From: Holophagales bacterium
Lineage (GTDB): Bacteria > Acidobacteriota > Thermoanaerobaculia > Multivoradales > Multivoraceae
NCBI GenBank assembly: GCA_009843505.1
Contig: VYDI01000040.1
Coordinates: 124,001 to 188,000 of the forward strand
Direction: 5' to 3'
DNA length: 64,000 nucleotides
Shown: one piece after another, positions 9,001-17,534 of the stretch
How the letters are laid out: every line of letters starts with the position of its first letter
Numbering within the stretch: the first letter of the stretch is position 1
Made by a program: the position numbers and the translations under genes
The notes under the pieces: generated by a model
Seen by the model: the letters and a program-made list of their open reading frames with translations, nothing else
Databases searched by the model: none
Told to the model about the DNA's origin: nothing

Positions 9001-9233
9001 ACTCCCTCGAGGTCCTGGACCGCCTCCTCGATCCGGAGGCACACGCCCTGCTCGACCTCCTCGGGCGCCGCGCCCAGGTAGGGGACGTTCACCGTGATGC
9101 TCTGGGTCTCCATGCTCGGGAAGACCTCGATCGGGATTCCGGTGAGGGCGAGCACGCCCCAGGCCACGATCAGAACCATCAGCAGGTTCGCGGCCACGCC
9201 GTTGCGGGCGAACCAGGCGATCATCCCGTTCAT
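6021..9233 (-). CDS. RND-family efflux pump, inner-membrane subunit (AcrB/HAE1-like)
   Basis: The 1070-residue length and repeated architecture are those of RND pumps: one N-terminal membrane helix (residues 13-31), a large periplasmic loop, a block of helices, a second periplasmic loop and a final block. The proton-relay Asp pair is in LGIVVDDAIVVGEN near residue 400, and GVVVNDSLVMVDFINRR is the matching helix in the second half. The start overlaps the membrane-fusion gene stop as ATGA. With the two genes upstream it forms a tripartite exporter that spans both membranes. Substrate is unknown; the HAE1-type VDD motif argues for organic compounds and against heavy metals. Confidence 0.93.
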   Translation of the reverse strand: MNGMIAWFARNGVAANLLMVLIVAWGVLALTGIPIEVFPSMETQSITVNVPYLGAAPEEVEQGVCLRIEEAVQDLEGVDTIRSTAAEGSGTVVIELETDADTREVLDEVKSRIDAITTFPVETEKPIIQEALIRRRVITVAIYGDVEERALKAVAEEVREGLSDLPDITQVELDAVRPYEISIEVSEDTLRQYGLTFDEVVLAVRRSSVDLPGGAVRARGGEILLRTMGQAYRGAEFSDIVLRARPDGSRLVLGDIAEVRDGFAETDVTSRFDGQPVALVQVYRVGDQSALRLARQVKGFVAERQAALPPGLSMTTWLDDTVPLQDRLRVLIESGRLGLLLVFLVLALFLKFRLALWVSVGIAVSFMGALGLLPLVDVSINVMSLFAFILVLGIVVDDAIVVGENIYRHFEMGKSGPRAAIDGARQVATPVTFSILTTLAAFSPLINSVEGPSGAIARTIPLVVIGCLAFSLIESMLVLPNHLSHLTHRHEKGKGGRSLWGWSLFQGFFAKRMKWVIERGYRPLIERAIEWRYSTVAIGLAVLFITGGYVFSGRMKFEFFPDVEADNAVVLLTMPQGTPASTTLAAVRRIEAAAFELEAELEAEGHAGLFRHVMATVGSQPYAALQQASGPTAGFEVAVAAPHQGEVNIELASSQERTIRATEVARRWRDKVGPVADAVRVEYTASLVSFGSAVDVQLTGRNLDHLRAVGEEIKARLADYPGVFDISDSFRAGKREIRLELDQRAEALGLSLEDLGRQVRQGFYGAEAQRIQRGRDDVRVMVRYPADERETLASLEDMRIRTPAGAEVPFSFAGRAEFGRGFATIQRIDRRRVLNITADVDPAVVTANEVVGDLEANVLPAILAGYPDVDFSFAGEQEEQRQTFEGLFRALGLALIVIYALLAIPFKSYLQPLIVMSAIPFGLIGAVIGHRLIGINLTMLSLLGLIALTGVVVNDSLVMVDFINRRLQIGMPVHQAIHDAGAARFRPIVLTSLTTFVGLLPLLLERSFQAQFLVPMAVSLAFGVLFATAITLLLVPSLYAILNDFRSQLAIHGAKPPAAPPAGAEPAVGA

Positions 9234-10402
9234 GGCCCGCTCTCGCCTGTCCCGAAGCCGTCAGGCTCCGGCTGCGGCGTCACCCGCATTCCGCCGACCG
9301 CACTCTCGAGAATCGTGAGGCTGATTCGGTCCCCGTCCGCCAGGCCGTCCGAGACGATCACCACCTCCGGGTCCGCGCGCAGGATCCCAACCTGACGCAG
9401 GACCAGCCGGCCGTCCTCCACCAGCCAAACCCGGTCCGCTCCCACCAGCGCCCCGCGCGGCACCTGGAACACGGATTCCACCGATCGACCGACCACTTCC
9501 GCGTCCACGAACAGGCCCACCGAAAGCGGCGGCCGGCCCCCGGACGCCTGGTACGGATCGTCCACCCGCGCGATCAGGTTCACCATTCGGGTCGCCGGGT
9601 CGATCTCGCCGCCGACGCGCACGATCCGGCCCTCCCACTCGTGCCGGCCGCCCGCGAACTGCGCTCGCAGCAGCACCTGGGGCCCGGCGTCGCCCAGCTC
9701 GCTGCCCAGCGGCAGGTCGAGGAAAGCGAGCTCCGAGTCGGGTACCGGCAGGACGACTTCGGCGGCGTCCACTGCGTAGATCGTGGCCAGCGGCACGCCG
9801 CGGTTCACGAACTCGCCGCGGTCGACCCTCTTGGCGCGCAGCCTGCCGGCGAAGGGCGCCCGGATCGCCGTACGCTCCAGATCCAGTTCGGCGCGCCTCT
9901 TGTTGGCGAGCGCAGCCTCCACCTGCGCCCTCGCCTCAGCCAACTGCGGCTGGCGTAGCACCAGGGGCCCCGGCTCACCGTCGGCTCCCAGTTCCTCCCA
10001 CTCTTCGCGCGCGATATCGGCCTCCGCCTGCTCCCGAGCCAGCCCGACTCCCGCCTGCGCGAGCGCGGCCCGGGCGCTCGCCACCGCCAGTTCGTAGTCG
10101 CGCCGGTCAAGCCGCAGCAGGACCTCGCCGGGATCGAAGAAGCCGCCGACCTCGAAGCTCTCCGACGTCCAGACGATCGTGCCCGCGACCTCCGAGACCA
10201 GGTCCGCCTCGGTCACCGGAATGACCGACCCCTGGGAACGGACGCCCAGGTCGACTTCAGTCGGCGTCACCGCCAGCACGCGGACCGGCGGCGGCGCGAT
10301 CTCCCTCGGCGCCGTCTCGACCACAGGCCTGGACCGGACCAGGCCGACCACCACCAGAGCGGCCACCGCCAGAATCGCGGCCGGCAGGGTCCACTTCATC
10401 AC
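9230..10402 (-). CDS. RND periplasmic adaptor (membrane-fusion protein, HlyD/AcrA type)
   Basis: The 390-residue protein has an N-terminal membrane anchor (LPAAILAVAALVVVGLV) and then the usual adaptor order: a lipoyl half-motif, a helical hairpin around residues 95-165, the second lipoyl half (APFAGRLRAKRVDRGEFV) and beta-barrel domains. It would bridge the RND pump and the outer-membrane factor. The frame opens with GTG then ATG; the GTG at 10402 is 2 bp after the preceding stop, and the ATG at 10399 is the equally plausible alternative. Its stop overlaps the pump start by 4 bp, so stoichiometric translation is likely. Confidence 0.92.
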   Translation of the reverse strand: MMKWTLPAAILAVAALVVVGLVRSRPVVETAPREIAPPPVRVLAVTPTEVDLGVRSQGSVIPVTEADLVSEVAGTIVWTSESFEVGGFFDPGEVLLRLDRRDYELAVASARAALAQAGVGLAREQAEADIAREEWEELGADGEPGPLVLRQPQLAEARAQVEAALANKRRAELDLERTAIRAPFAGRLRAKRVDRGEFVNRGVPLATIYAVDAAEVVLPVPDSELAFLDLPLGSELGDAGPQVLLRAQFAGGRHEWEGRIVRVGGEIDPATRMVNLIARVDDPYQASGGRPPLSVGLFVDAEVVGRSVESVFQVPRGALVGADRVWLVEDGRLVLRQVGILRADPEVVIVSDGLADGDRISLTILESAVGGMRVTPQPEPDGFGTGESGP

Positions 10403-10404
10403 GA

Positions 10405-11913
10405 TCAGGGCCCCCCGCTCGCGGCCGGCGCGGCCGGTTCCGTGTAGACGCCGCCGCCCAGCGCCAGGATCAGGTCCGTCCGCGACTCCAGCTGCTGGCG
10501 TCGGGCCGCGAGCAACTGGCTCTCCGACTGAAACGACGTCCGCTGGCTGTCGAGTACCTGCAGGTAGCCGACGAGTCCCTCCCGGTAGCGGCCTTCCGCC
10601 AGGCGCTCCGCTTCCCGGCTCTCCATCGCGGCTCGCTCGAGCGCGGCCGTTCGGGTCTCGAGCATCCGTTCGGCCGCGAGGCCCGACTCCACCTCAGAGA
10701 AGGCCTGGAGCGCCGTCTGCAACCAGCTTGCTTCCGCCGCGCCCAGTCCGGCTTCCACCAGGTCGCGGCCGGCGCGCAGGCGGCCTCCGGACAGCAGGGG
10801 CTGGAGCAGGCCGGCGGCGAGACTCCAGACCGAGAAGTCCCCGTCCAGCAAGTCCCGGAGTTCGCCGCTCGACGTGCCCGCCGACCCGTTCAACGTGAAG
10901 CTCGGATAGAGCGCCCGGTGGGCGGCGCGGAGCCGCTCCGAGGCGGCGACCGCCCGGTACTCCGCCGCCCGCAGATCGGGCCGCCGCCCCAGCAGGGCGG
11001 CCGGCACTCCGGTTTCCGGCAACGGCGGAAGCTCGGGCAGCCCCGCGGCCGCCTCGATCTCACCGGAGGGATAGCGCCCGAGCAGCACCTCCATTTGCCG
11101 GCGCAATCCGTCGAGCGTCTGCCGCTGCGCCGCCAGAGAGGCCTCCACGGTCGCGACCTGGGTTCGCGCCTGCCGTACCTCGAGCGCCGTCGCGACACCG
11201 CGCCGGTAGCGGGCCTCGACGCGATCGCGCGTCCGTTCGCGGCTGGCCAGGGTTCGCTCGGCCAGTTCCACCTGCTGCACCGCCTCGACCGTGCCGAAGT
11301 ACACCTTCGCGAGCTGGCCGGCGATCGAAAGCCGGGCGCCATCGAGGTCGGCGGAGGAAGCGGCCGCCTCGGCCAGGGAGGCCGCGGTCAGTGCGCCGAG
11401 CCGGTCCCACAGGTCGACCTCCCAACGGACGTTGAGCGCCAGACCGTAGGACGTGAAGGCGAAACTCCGCACGCCGCCCGGCTCGAAGCCGGGAATGGGA
11501 ATCGGGATCGCTTCCGTGAGTCCGCTCTGCGCCGTGTTCTGCTTGCGCCGCCCGGGGTCGAGCGCCGCTTCGATCTCGGGGTTGCGCGCAGCGCCGTCGA
11601 GCCGGGCCTGAGCGAGCGCGACGTCAACGTTCAGAGCCGCGGCGCGGAGGCTGGAGTTGTGCTCCAGCCCCTCGACGATCAACCTGGACAGCAGGGGATC
11701 GCCGAACTCCGTCCACCACTCCGCGTCGACGGGACCAGCCTCGACCCGTGGTTCCGGAGCGCCCGCATCGTCGCCGTAGCCGGCCGGCGCCGGCGCCTCG
11801 AGTTCCGGCGTCCGAACCCCGCTACAGCCCAGCAGCGCCAGGGCGCCGACCGTGAGCGCCCACCAGGCGCGGTTCTGGCCAGGCGCGGCCCTGGAGAATC
11901 GGGGAACGCTCAT
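10405..11913 (-). CDS. TolC/NodT-family outer-membrane efflux lipoprotein
   Basis: This 502-residue protein has the two-fold repeated coiled-coil and beta-strand pattern of outer-membrane factors, with Ala/Arg/Glu-rich helices throughout. The N-terminus carries a signal peptide ending in LALLGC, a good lipobox, so the mature protein is probably lipidated at that Cys (NodT branch). The ATG at 11913 is chosen over a GTG at 12003 because it places the signal peptide at the N-terminus. It is the first gene of the efflux operon and is divergent from the amidase gene, with the shared control region between them. Confidence 0.92.
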   Translation of the reverse strand: MSVPRFSRAAPGQNRAWWALTVGALALLGCSGVRTPELEAPAPAGYGDDAGAPEPRVEAGPVDAEWWTEFGDPLLSRLIVEGLEHNSSLRAAALNVDVALAQARLDGAARNPEIEAALDPGRRKQNTAQSGLTEAIPIPIPGFEPGGVRSFAFTSYGLALNVRWEVDLWDRLGALTAASLAEAAASSADLDGARLSIAGQLAKVYFGTVEAVQQVELAERTLASRERTRDRVEARYRRGVATALEVRQARTQVATVEASLAAQRQTLDGLRRQMEVLLGRYPSGEIEAAAGLPELPPLPETGVPAALLGRRPDLRAAEYRAVAASERLRAAHRALYPSFTLNGSAGTSSGELRDLLDGDFSVWSLAAGLLQPLLSGGRLRAGRDLVEAGLGAAEASWLQTALQAFSEVESGLAAERMLETRTAALERAAMESREAERLAEGRYREGLVGYLQVLDSQRTSFQSESQLLAARRQQLESRTDLILALGGGVYTEPAAPAASGGP

Positions 11914-11996
11914 CGGATAACACCAACCCGCGAGACTACTTGAGGCACCTGCCGAGGATCGATCATGTAGCGTCGATTCATGTCCGCGGAGGCTGT
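11914..11996. promoter_or_regulatory. Divergent control region between efflux operon and amidase-actin pair
   Basis: This 83-bp spacer separates the divergent efflux and amidase genes and must hold both promoters if the chosen starts are right. It is less GC-rich than its surroundings and contains GATCGATC and nearby CGATTC/CATGT elements, but no convincing -35/-10 pair could be fixed for either direction. Confidence 0.35.
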
Positions 11997-13040
11997 GTGA
12001 CACCTGGCGAGCGGAATGGCGGCTCGCCGCCAGGCTCCAAGCCCGCCGGTCAGCACTTCAAACGCGGCCTGATCGAGGCCGCCCTGCGCGACAACGAGGC
12101 CATCGGCGCCAGGCCGTGCGGGCCGCGCGACGAACCGGGCGCCCGGCGGGTTCGCCGACCGCGAAGGGTCTCGCCATGGAGCCTCCTGCTGCTGCTTCCC
12201 GTGGCGGCTGCCGCCGCCCTCGGCTACCTGGAACTGAACCGCCCGCCGCCGGACCCTCCGCCCGCGGCGGAGGTGGACGGGGCCGTACAGACCCCCGAGA
12301 TCCGTTTCACAGGTCCCCCGGAGGCCGTCGACGTGAGCGTGTTCCCACTGGCCGTCGAACGAATCGTGCTCGACCCCGGTCACGGCGGCTCGTCGCCCGG
12401 CACGGCCGCCGACGGCCTGACCGAGAAGGCCCTCGCCCTCGACATCGCCTACCGGCTGCGCAACCTGCTGGACGACCGCTACCGGGTCGCGATGACCCGG
12501 GAGACCGACATGAACGTCGCCCTCGACCGTCGCACCCTGATCGCCAACCGCGCGGGCGCCGACGTGTTCGTTTCGATCCACGTGAACTGGCTTCCGGCGA
12601 ACAGGACCTGCGGCGTCGAGACCTACTATCTCGGCCCCACCGACGACCCCGAGCTTTCCGCGCTTGCCGAGCGCGAGAACTCGGAGGCCCAGGGCTACTC
12701 CCTCGGCGACCTGCCCCGGTTCCTCGAGGGTTTGTACGCCCAGGCACGGCAGGACGACAGCCGGGCGCTGGCGACCGCGATCCAGGAGTCGCTCTACGGA
12801 CGCTTGCGGGCCGAGAACCCCGGCCTGCGGGACCGCGGCGTCAAGTCCGCGCCCTTCGTGGTCCTGATCGGGGCCGAGATGCCGGCGATACTGGCCGAGG
12901 TTTCCTGCCTCTCCGACGCGAAAGAGATCGAGCGGCTGCGGGACGAGAGCTACCTCCAGGCGATCGCCGAAGCCCTGAACGCGGGCATCCAGAGCTATGC
13001 CGAGTCTCTGCTGCCCACGGCTAAGCTCACCGGCGCCTGA
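11997..13040 (+). CDS. N-acetylmuramoyl-L-alanine amidase (Amidase_3), membrane-anchored
   Basis: With the GTG at 11997 the protein has 347 residues: a basic cytoplasmic head of about 60 residues, one membrane helix (SLLLLLPVAAAAALGYL) and a periplasmic zinc amidase domain. Metal and catalytic residues are all visible: His in VLDPGHGG, Glu in TEKALAL, His in VSIHVN and the catalytic Glu in LAEVSCLSD. It cleaves the bond between MurNAc and the stem peptide, as AmiA/B/C and CwlM-type enzymes do in division and remodelling. The 9-bp gap to the actin-like gene suggests one transcript, and the unusually long cytoplasmic head could be the contact point with it. An upstream ATG at 11940 is possible. 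Confidence 0.88.
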   Translation: MTPGERNGGSPPGSKPAGQHFKRGLIEAALRDNEAIGARPCGPRDEPGARRVRRPRRVSPWSLLLLLPVAAAAALGYLELNRPPPDPPPAAEVDGAVQTPEIRFTGPPEAVDVSVFPLAVERIVLDPGHGGSSPGTAADGLTEKALALDIAYRLRNLLDDRYRVAMTRETDMNVALDRRTLIANRAGADVFVSIHVNWLPANRTCGVETYYLGPTDDPELSALAERENSEAQGYSLGDLPRFLEGLYAQARQDDSRALATAIQESLYGRLRAENPGLRDRGVKSAPFVVLIGAEMPAILAEVSCLSDAKEIERLRDESYLQAIAEALNAGIQSYAESLLPTAKLTGA

Positions 13041-13049
13041 GGCCGAAAG

Positions 13050-14108
13050 ATGACCACGCTGACCGCCGCCACGCCCGAGCTGCCGATGCTCAAGGTGGGC
13101 ATCGACCTGGGGACGTCGCGCAGCTCCATCTCCGCCGCGAACGGCGAGCGCCACATGGTGCGGAGCTACGTCGGCTGGCCGCGGGACATGGTCGCCCGCA
13201 AGGTCCTCCAGCGCGACGTGCTCGTGGGCATCGAGGCCCTGGAGAAGCGGCCGATGCTCGATCTGCGCCGGCCGCTCGAGCGGGGGCTGATCAAGGAGGG
13301 GTCCGCCCGCGACGAACAGGCGGTGCGCGAGATCGTCCGCCGGCTACTCCAACTGGCCGTCCCCGAGGGGCGGAATCCGAAGCCTGCGATCCACGCCGTG
13401 GTCGGCGTGCCGGCCGAGACGCTCCGGGTCAACCGGCAGAACCTGCGCCGCATCCTCGACGGCCAGGTCAAAAGCCTGATGATCGTCTCGGAACCGTTCG
13501 CCGTCGCCTACGGTCTCGACGCCCTGGTCCACACGATGGTCGTCGACATCGGCGCCGGCACGACGGACCTGTGCGTTCTCATGGGCCGCTTTCCGACCGA
13601 AGGCGACCAGCGCACCCTGACCGTCGCGGGCGACGCCGTCGATCATCGCCTGCACTCGCGCATCGAGGAGCGCTTTCCCGACGCTTCCGTGTCGATCCAC
13701 ATGGCTCGCGCGTGGAAGGAGAGGTACTCCTTCGTGGGCGAGGGCGGTCCGGTCGTGGTCAACGCGCCGGTAAGCGGCCGACCGACCCGGATCGACATCA
13801 CCGAGCCGATGCGCACTGCCTGTGAGAGTCTCCTGGAGCCGCTGCGCGAGACGATGCTCGACCTGATCGCCAGGGTAGAACCGGAGTACCAGGCCCAGGT
13901 CCGCAACAACGTGATCCTGACCGGCGGTTCCGGGCTGATCCGCGGCCTTGGCGCGGCGCTGCAGAACGCGCTCGGCGAACTGGGCGGTGGACGCGTGCGC
14001 GTGGTCAAGGACCCGATCTTCGTCGGCTCCGACGGCGGCCTGACCCTGGCCAACGACGTCCGCGACGAGGACTGGCTGCGTATGGCCGGAAGTGAAGGCA
14101 GTCCCTAG
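13050..14108 (+). CDS. MamK-like bacterial actin (MreB/Hsp70 ATPase fold)
   Basis: The 352-residue protein has the actin-fold motifs: phosphate-1 GIDLGTSRSSI at residue 17, phosphate-2 VDIGAGTTDLC, and the adenosine motif ILTGGSGLIRGL. Segments such as SYVGWPRD, LDLRRPLERG, VVGVPAE, IVSEPFAVAYGLD and the C-terminal VKDPIFVGSDGGL resemble MamK, the magnetosome filament protein, more than MreB as I recall those sequences. Nothing else in the window is a magnetosome gene. It probably polymerises with ATP and, given the peptidoglycan amidase just upstream, may position wall cleavage. The gene ends overlapping the convergent methyltransferase by 4 bp. ParM-like, MreB-like or FtsA-like alternatives fit less well. 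Confidence 0.78.
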   Translation: MTTLTAATPELPMLKVGIDLGTSRSSISAANGERHMVRSYVGWPRDMVARKVLQRDVLVGIEALEKRPMLDLRRPLERGLIKEGSARDEQAVREIVRRLLQLAVPEGRNPKPAIHAVVGVPAETLRVNRQNLRRILDGQVKSLMIVSEPFAVAYGLDALVHTMVVDIGAGTTDLCVLMGRFPTEGDQRTLTVAGDAVDHRLHSRIEERFPDASVSIHMARAWKERYSFVGEGGPVVVNAPVSGRPTRIDITEPMRTACESLLEPLRETMLDLIARVEPEYQAQVRNNVILTGGSGLIRGLGAALQNALGELGGGRVRVVKDPIFVGSDGGLTLANDVRDEDWLRMAGSEGSP

Positions 14109-14926
14109 CGCGCCACCAGGTAGACGACCCAGCTACCCTCGTTCCCCATCCGCGTGCGCCGCCGGAAGATGCCGTTTCCTTCCCCCGTACCGTCATCCCA
14201 GCCCTCGCCGTACACCTCGACGTCGTCGAACCCGGCCTCTGCCAGCAACTCCCGGATCTCGGGCAGGGTCCACATCCGCCACGCGTAGCGAAACACGTTG
14301 CGTACCTTCTCCCCGCCCGCCGGCGTGAAGTGCATCGCGCAACGCATCCAGTGGTCGACGGCGTTGAAGGCGAGCTGGTCCCAACTGTAGGTGAAGGCCG
14401 GCAAGACGACCCCGTCGACGCCTACCGAAGCCTCGATCGCCGTGTCCTCGGTCGTCGCCTGAAACGAGTCCGTGCCACCGAAGGCGTCCAGCACGAACAG
14501 GCCTCCCGGCTCGAGCGAGCGCCTCGCCGCCCGGAAGTAGTCCAGCATCTGACCGCGACCCGGGAACAGGAAGAAGGAGAAGTTGAAGGCGACCTGCACG
14601 TCGACCGCCGGGCTCCCGGCCAGACGGACATCTCGGCACTCGAGCTCCACTCCGTCCTCGACGCATCTGGCCTCGACCCGATTGCGCCAACCCCAGTCCA
14701 GCGTCGGCCGGTGGAGATCGACACCCCAGGCGCGGTTGTCAGGCCGCCGCGCGGCGAAGGCGCTGGCGAGCGACGCGGTGCCGCAGAAGTCCTCTCGCAA
14801 GGTTCCTGGAGGCCGTCCGTTGAGCCGACGGTAGATGCGCTCAACGAAGTCGAGATCCACTTCCACGTCCTGGACCGCCGCCTCGTAGAACCGATGGCGG
14901 TGCCGGCGAACGTCCACGCGATTCAC
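14105..14926 (-). CDS. Class I SAM-dependent methyltransferase
   Basis: The 273-residue protein has the segment TLREDFCGTASLA as SAM motif I region, WGVDLHRPTLDWG as the acidic end of strand 2, and FVLDAFGG later in the Rossmann fold. The C-terminal WTLPEIRELLAEAGFDDVEVYG is typical of small-molecule methyltransferases. Substrate is unknown. The GTG at 14926 overlaps the stop of the HAD gene (GTGA), which decides the start; a longer frame to 14983 would overlap the HAD coding region by 61 bp. Confidence 0.8.
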   Translation of the reverse strand: MNRVDVRRHRHRFYEAAVQDVEVDLDFVERIYRRLNGRPPGTLREDFCGTASLASAFAARRPDNRAWGVDLHRPTLDWGWRNRVEARCVEDGVELECRDVRLAGSPAVDVQVAFNFSFFLFPGRGQMLDYFRAARRSLEPGGLFVLDAFGGTDSFQATTEDTAIEASVGVDGVVLPAFTYSWDQLAFNAVDHWMRCAMHFTPAGGEKVRNVFRYAWRMWTLPEIRELLAEAGFDDVEVYGEGWDDGTGEGNGIFRRRTRMGNEGSWVVYLVAR

Positions 14927-15663
14927 GCCGGCGGCCCCGGCAACAGCGACGCCAGTTCGTCCAGGTCGGCCACCTTCGGGCAATCCACCTCCGGCCAGTC
15001 GGCCCAGGGATCGAGGAGGACGGCGTGAATGCCGGCAGACCGCGCGCCGACCACGTCGGCGGCGTACAGGTCGCCTATGTGTACCGTCCGTTCCGGACGC
15101 GCGCCGGCCAGATCGAGAGCCACCTCGAAGATCCGCGGGTCCGGCTTCTCGAAGCCCACGACCGTCGAGTCCACCAGACCGTCGAAGAGATGGTCCATGC
15201 CGATCCGGGCGAGGGTCCGCGCCATGCTGCCGTCCGAGTTGCTGACCACCACCATCCGATAGCCGAGCGCGCGGATTCGCTCGAGCGCTTGTCTCCGGCC
15301 CGGTAGCCTGCGGTTCCAGAGCCGATCGTTACGGCCGGGCGAGAACAGCCGCCCCGCCAGCCCGGAGACGGCGGCCTCCAGCTCGACGCCGCTCCGGCAG
15401 GACGCTGGCAGCCGCTCGAGAGTCGCTCCCAGGTAGAACCGGAAGGCCCCGCCTCCCTCAGTCGTCCGTCGCTCGGCCAGGGCCGCGGAGAGCACCGGCC
15501 GCGCCGCCGCCTCGGCACGCTCCAACTGCTGGCCCGAGCACTCGACACCCAGACTGGCCGCAACGGCGGCGACCCGGTCGAAGTCCATCGACAGGAAAGT
15601 GTTGCCGGCGTCGAAGAAGATCGTGTCGAGTTCCGCCCAGGGAACCGTTCGCGCCCTCGCCAT
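14923..15663 (-). CDS. HAD-superfamily hydrolase
   Basis: This 246-residue protein shows HAD motif I as FFDAGNT, motif II as VVVSNSDGS, motif III Lys in VGFEKPDPRIF and motif IV in VHIGDLYAADVVGA. The nucleophile Asp of motif I is present but the second Asp, the usual general acid of phosphatases, is Gly; this DAGNT variant recurs in a set of HAD proteins whose activities vary. A small-molecule phosphatase is the default call. Co-transcription with the methyltransferase is likely from the 4-bp overlap. Confidence 0.83.
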   Translation of the reverse strand: MARARTVPWAELDTIFFDAGNTFLSMDFDRVAAVAASLGVECSGQQLERAEAAARPVLSAALAERRTTEGGGAFRFYLGATLERLPASCRSGVELEAAVSGLAGRLFSPGRNDRLWNRRLPGRRQALERIRALGYRMVVVSNSDGSMARTLARIGMDHLFDGLVDSTVVGFEKPDPRIFEVALDLAGARPERTVHIGDLYAADVVGARSAGIHAVLLDPWADWPEVDCPKVADLDELASLLPGPPA

Positions 15664-15721
15664 GGCGGCTTAGTGTGCCACTGATCGGATCGTTTATTCT
15701 CGACACCAACGGAGGACGACG

Positions 15722-16855
15722 ATGAAGCGAAGAAACGTGATGGGTCCGGCGGCGCTCGCCATGACAACCGCTCTCCTGTTCGGCGCCGCGACCGCCGCCC
15801 AGGAGGAGCCGTCACCGGCGCTGCAACAGCTGGGCAACGACCTGTTCGCCGAGCTCCTGTTCAACAACCAGGGAACGGGCTTCGCGATCGCCTGCTCCGT
15901 GTGCCACGCCATCGGCGAGTCGGTGCCCGGAAAGTCGGAGCGCTACTACGCCGACTACACGCCGACCAGCCTGACCGCGAACCGCGAGACGACCGAACGG
16001 AACGCACAGACCCTGGCCGACGCTTCGCGCGCCGAGGTGTTCGGCTGGGACGGCGCGTATGACTCGATGGAGGACATGGTCCTCGACAAGCTGGTCGGCA
16101 AGCAGTACGGCTGGAACGACGAGGACCGTGACGCGGGGATGGACAACGCGGCCTACGTGCTGCTCAACGAGGGCCACAACGCGATCTCGGGCGTGCCCTA
16201 TCTCGACCAGTTCCAGGAGGTCTACGGCCTGGACCTGGAGTCCCTGCCGCGGCCCGAGGTGGCCGCCGCCGCCGCCCGCGCCCTGGCCGACTACACCCGC
16301 ACCCTGAGCTACACGATGACCGCGCGCTGGGACGCCTTCGCCGAGCAGAACCGGTTCCGCAAGCAGCCGAACGACGACGAGGACATGCTGAACTACGCGG
16401 CGAGCATCGAGAGCCGGATCTTCAACCAGGAAGGCCGGAACCTGATCCGGCGGCCGGAAGGGTTCACCGAAACGGCCTACGAGGGCTTCAAGACCTTCTT
16501 CCGCGCCTTCGACGTGGAGTCCGTCGGCAACTGCGTCCGCTGCCACGTGCCGCCGACCTTCAGCGACTACGCGCTCCACGGCACCGGCGCGGGTGACTTC
16601 AAGACACCGCCGCTCCGAAACCTGTCCCGCACCGACCCGTACCTGCACGACGGCAGCGCCGCCACCCTCGAAGACGCGATCCGGGCCCACATGGCGCTGG
16701 CGGAAGCGGCCGGCAGCGAACAGGAAGGCGTCGACCCGCTGTTCGGCGAGATCAACATCTCGGACGCGGACATCGAGCCGCTGGTCCTGTTCCTGCAGAT
16801 GCTGGACGAGGTGGGGCCCGAGAACTTCCGCCACTACCTAATCAACTTCGAGTGA
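15722..16855 (+). CDS. Di-haem cytochrome c peroxidase-family protein (CcpA/MauG type)
   Basis: The 377-residue exported protein has a signal peptide (residues 1-26) and two c-type haem sites, CSVCH at 58-62 and CVRCH at 271-275. The stretch FKTPPLRNLSRTDPYLHDGSAATLEDAI is the signature of the second haem domain, where the loop rearranges on activation in bacterial peroxidases. It would act in the periplasm, reducing peroxide with electrons from a small cytochrome or copper protein, or oxidising a partner as MauG does. GGAGG lies 6 bp before the ATG. Its stop overlaps the next start by 4 bp, so the two products probably work together. Confidence 0.9.
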   Translation: MKRRNVMGPAALAMTTALLFGAATAAQEEPSPALQQLGNDLFAELLFNNQGTGFAIACSVCHAIGESVPGKSERYYADYTPTSLTANRETTERNAQTLADASRAEVFGWDGAYDSMEDMVLDKLVGKQYGWNDEDRDAGMDNAAYVLLNEGHNAISGVPYLDQFQEVYGLDLESLPRPEVAAAAARALADYTRTLSYTMTARWDAFAEQNRFRKQPNDDEDMLNYAASIESRIFNQEGRNLIRRPEGFTETAYEGFKTFFRAFDVESVGNCVRCHVPPTFSDYALHGTGAGDFKTPPLRNLSRTDPYLHDGSAATLEDAIRAHMALAEAAGSEQEGVDPLFGEINISDADIEPLVLFLQMLDEVGPENFRHYLINFE

Positions 16856-17514
16856 AGAGGGCCGGTCTCCCGCTCGTTGGGCCGCTGCTCGCCGCGCTGC
16901 TGCTCGCGGCGCCGCTTGCCGCCGATCCTTCGCTCGAGCGCACGGCGGAGCTGCCTCCGGATCTGCCGGACTGGCTGTCGCCGCTGCTCGATCCGGCCGG
17001 CTACAGGGTTGTCCGCGACGAGGGCCAGCCGATCGAGTTCTGGTTCCCGCCCGCGCTGCCCATGCAGGACCCCTCGGCCGAACTCGGGGTCGAGTATCCG
17101 ACCCTGCCTCCCGGCGGTCTGGTCGGCCTGATGCGCACGACGGACGACTGGAGCACCTACAAGAAGCAGATCGTACCGGCCGGCACCTACACCCTCCGCT
17201 ACGCCGTGCAGCCGGCGGACGGCGACCACACCGGGCAGACCTGGTTCCGCGACTTCCTGGTCCTCATTCCGGTCACTCTCGACACGTTCGATCCCTACGG
17301 CTTCCCGGAGCAGGAGCCCCTGGTCGAAGCCAGCATCACGATCATCGAAGGCGCCACCCACCCGATGACGATGGCCCTGTTTCAGAACTACGACGGCACG
17401 GAGAGCGCCACCATGTTCTGGAACGACCTCGACCAGCCCACACTGGCCGTGCCTCTCGGCGGCGTGACCCTCGGACTGGTCATCGAAGGCGAGGGCGAGG
17501 AAGTGCCGCTGTAG
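16852..17514 (+). CDS. Secreted protein of unknown function, partner of the di-haem peroxidase
   Basis: This 220-residue product has a clear signal peptide (LVGPLLAALLLAAPLAAD) and a beta-rich remainder without transmembrane helices. The middle contains KKQIVPAGTYTLRYAVQPADGDH followed by WFRDFLVLIPV, which loosely resembles the fold of DUF2911-type secreted proteins, but I cannot confirm membership. No Cys or His cluster suggests metal binding. It starts on a GTGA overlap with the peroxidase gene. It could be an adaptor or electron-transfer stabiliser for that enzyme. Confidence 0.7.
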   Translation: MKRAGLPLVGPLLAALLLAAPLAADPSLERTAELPPDLPDWLSPLLDPAGYRVVRDEGQPIEFWFPPALPMQDPSAELGVEYPTLPPGGLVGLMRTTDDWSTYKKQIVPAGTYTLRYAVQPADGDHTGQTWFRDFLVLIPVTLDTFDPYGFPEQEPLVEASITIIEGATHPMTMALFQNYDGTESATMFWNDLDQPTLAVPLGGVTLGLVIEGEGEEVPL

Positions 17515-17534
17515 GTTGCACGCAACCGGCAACT

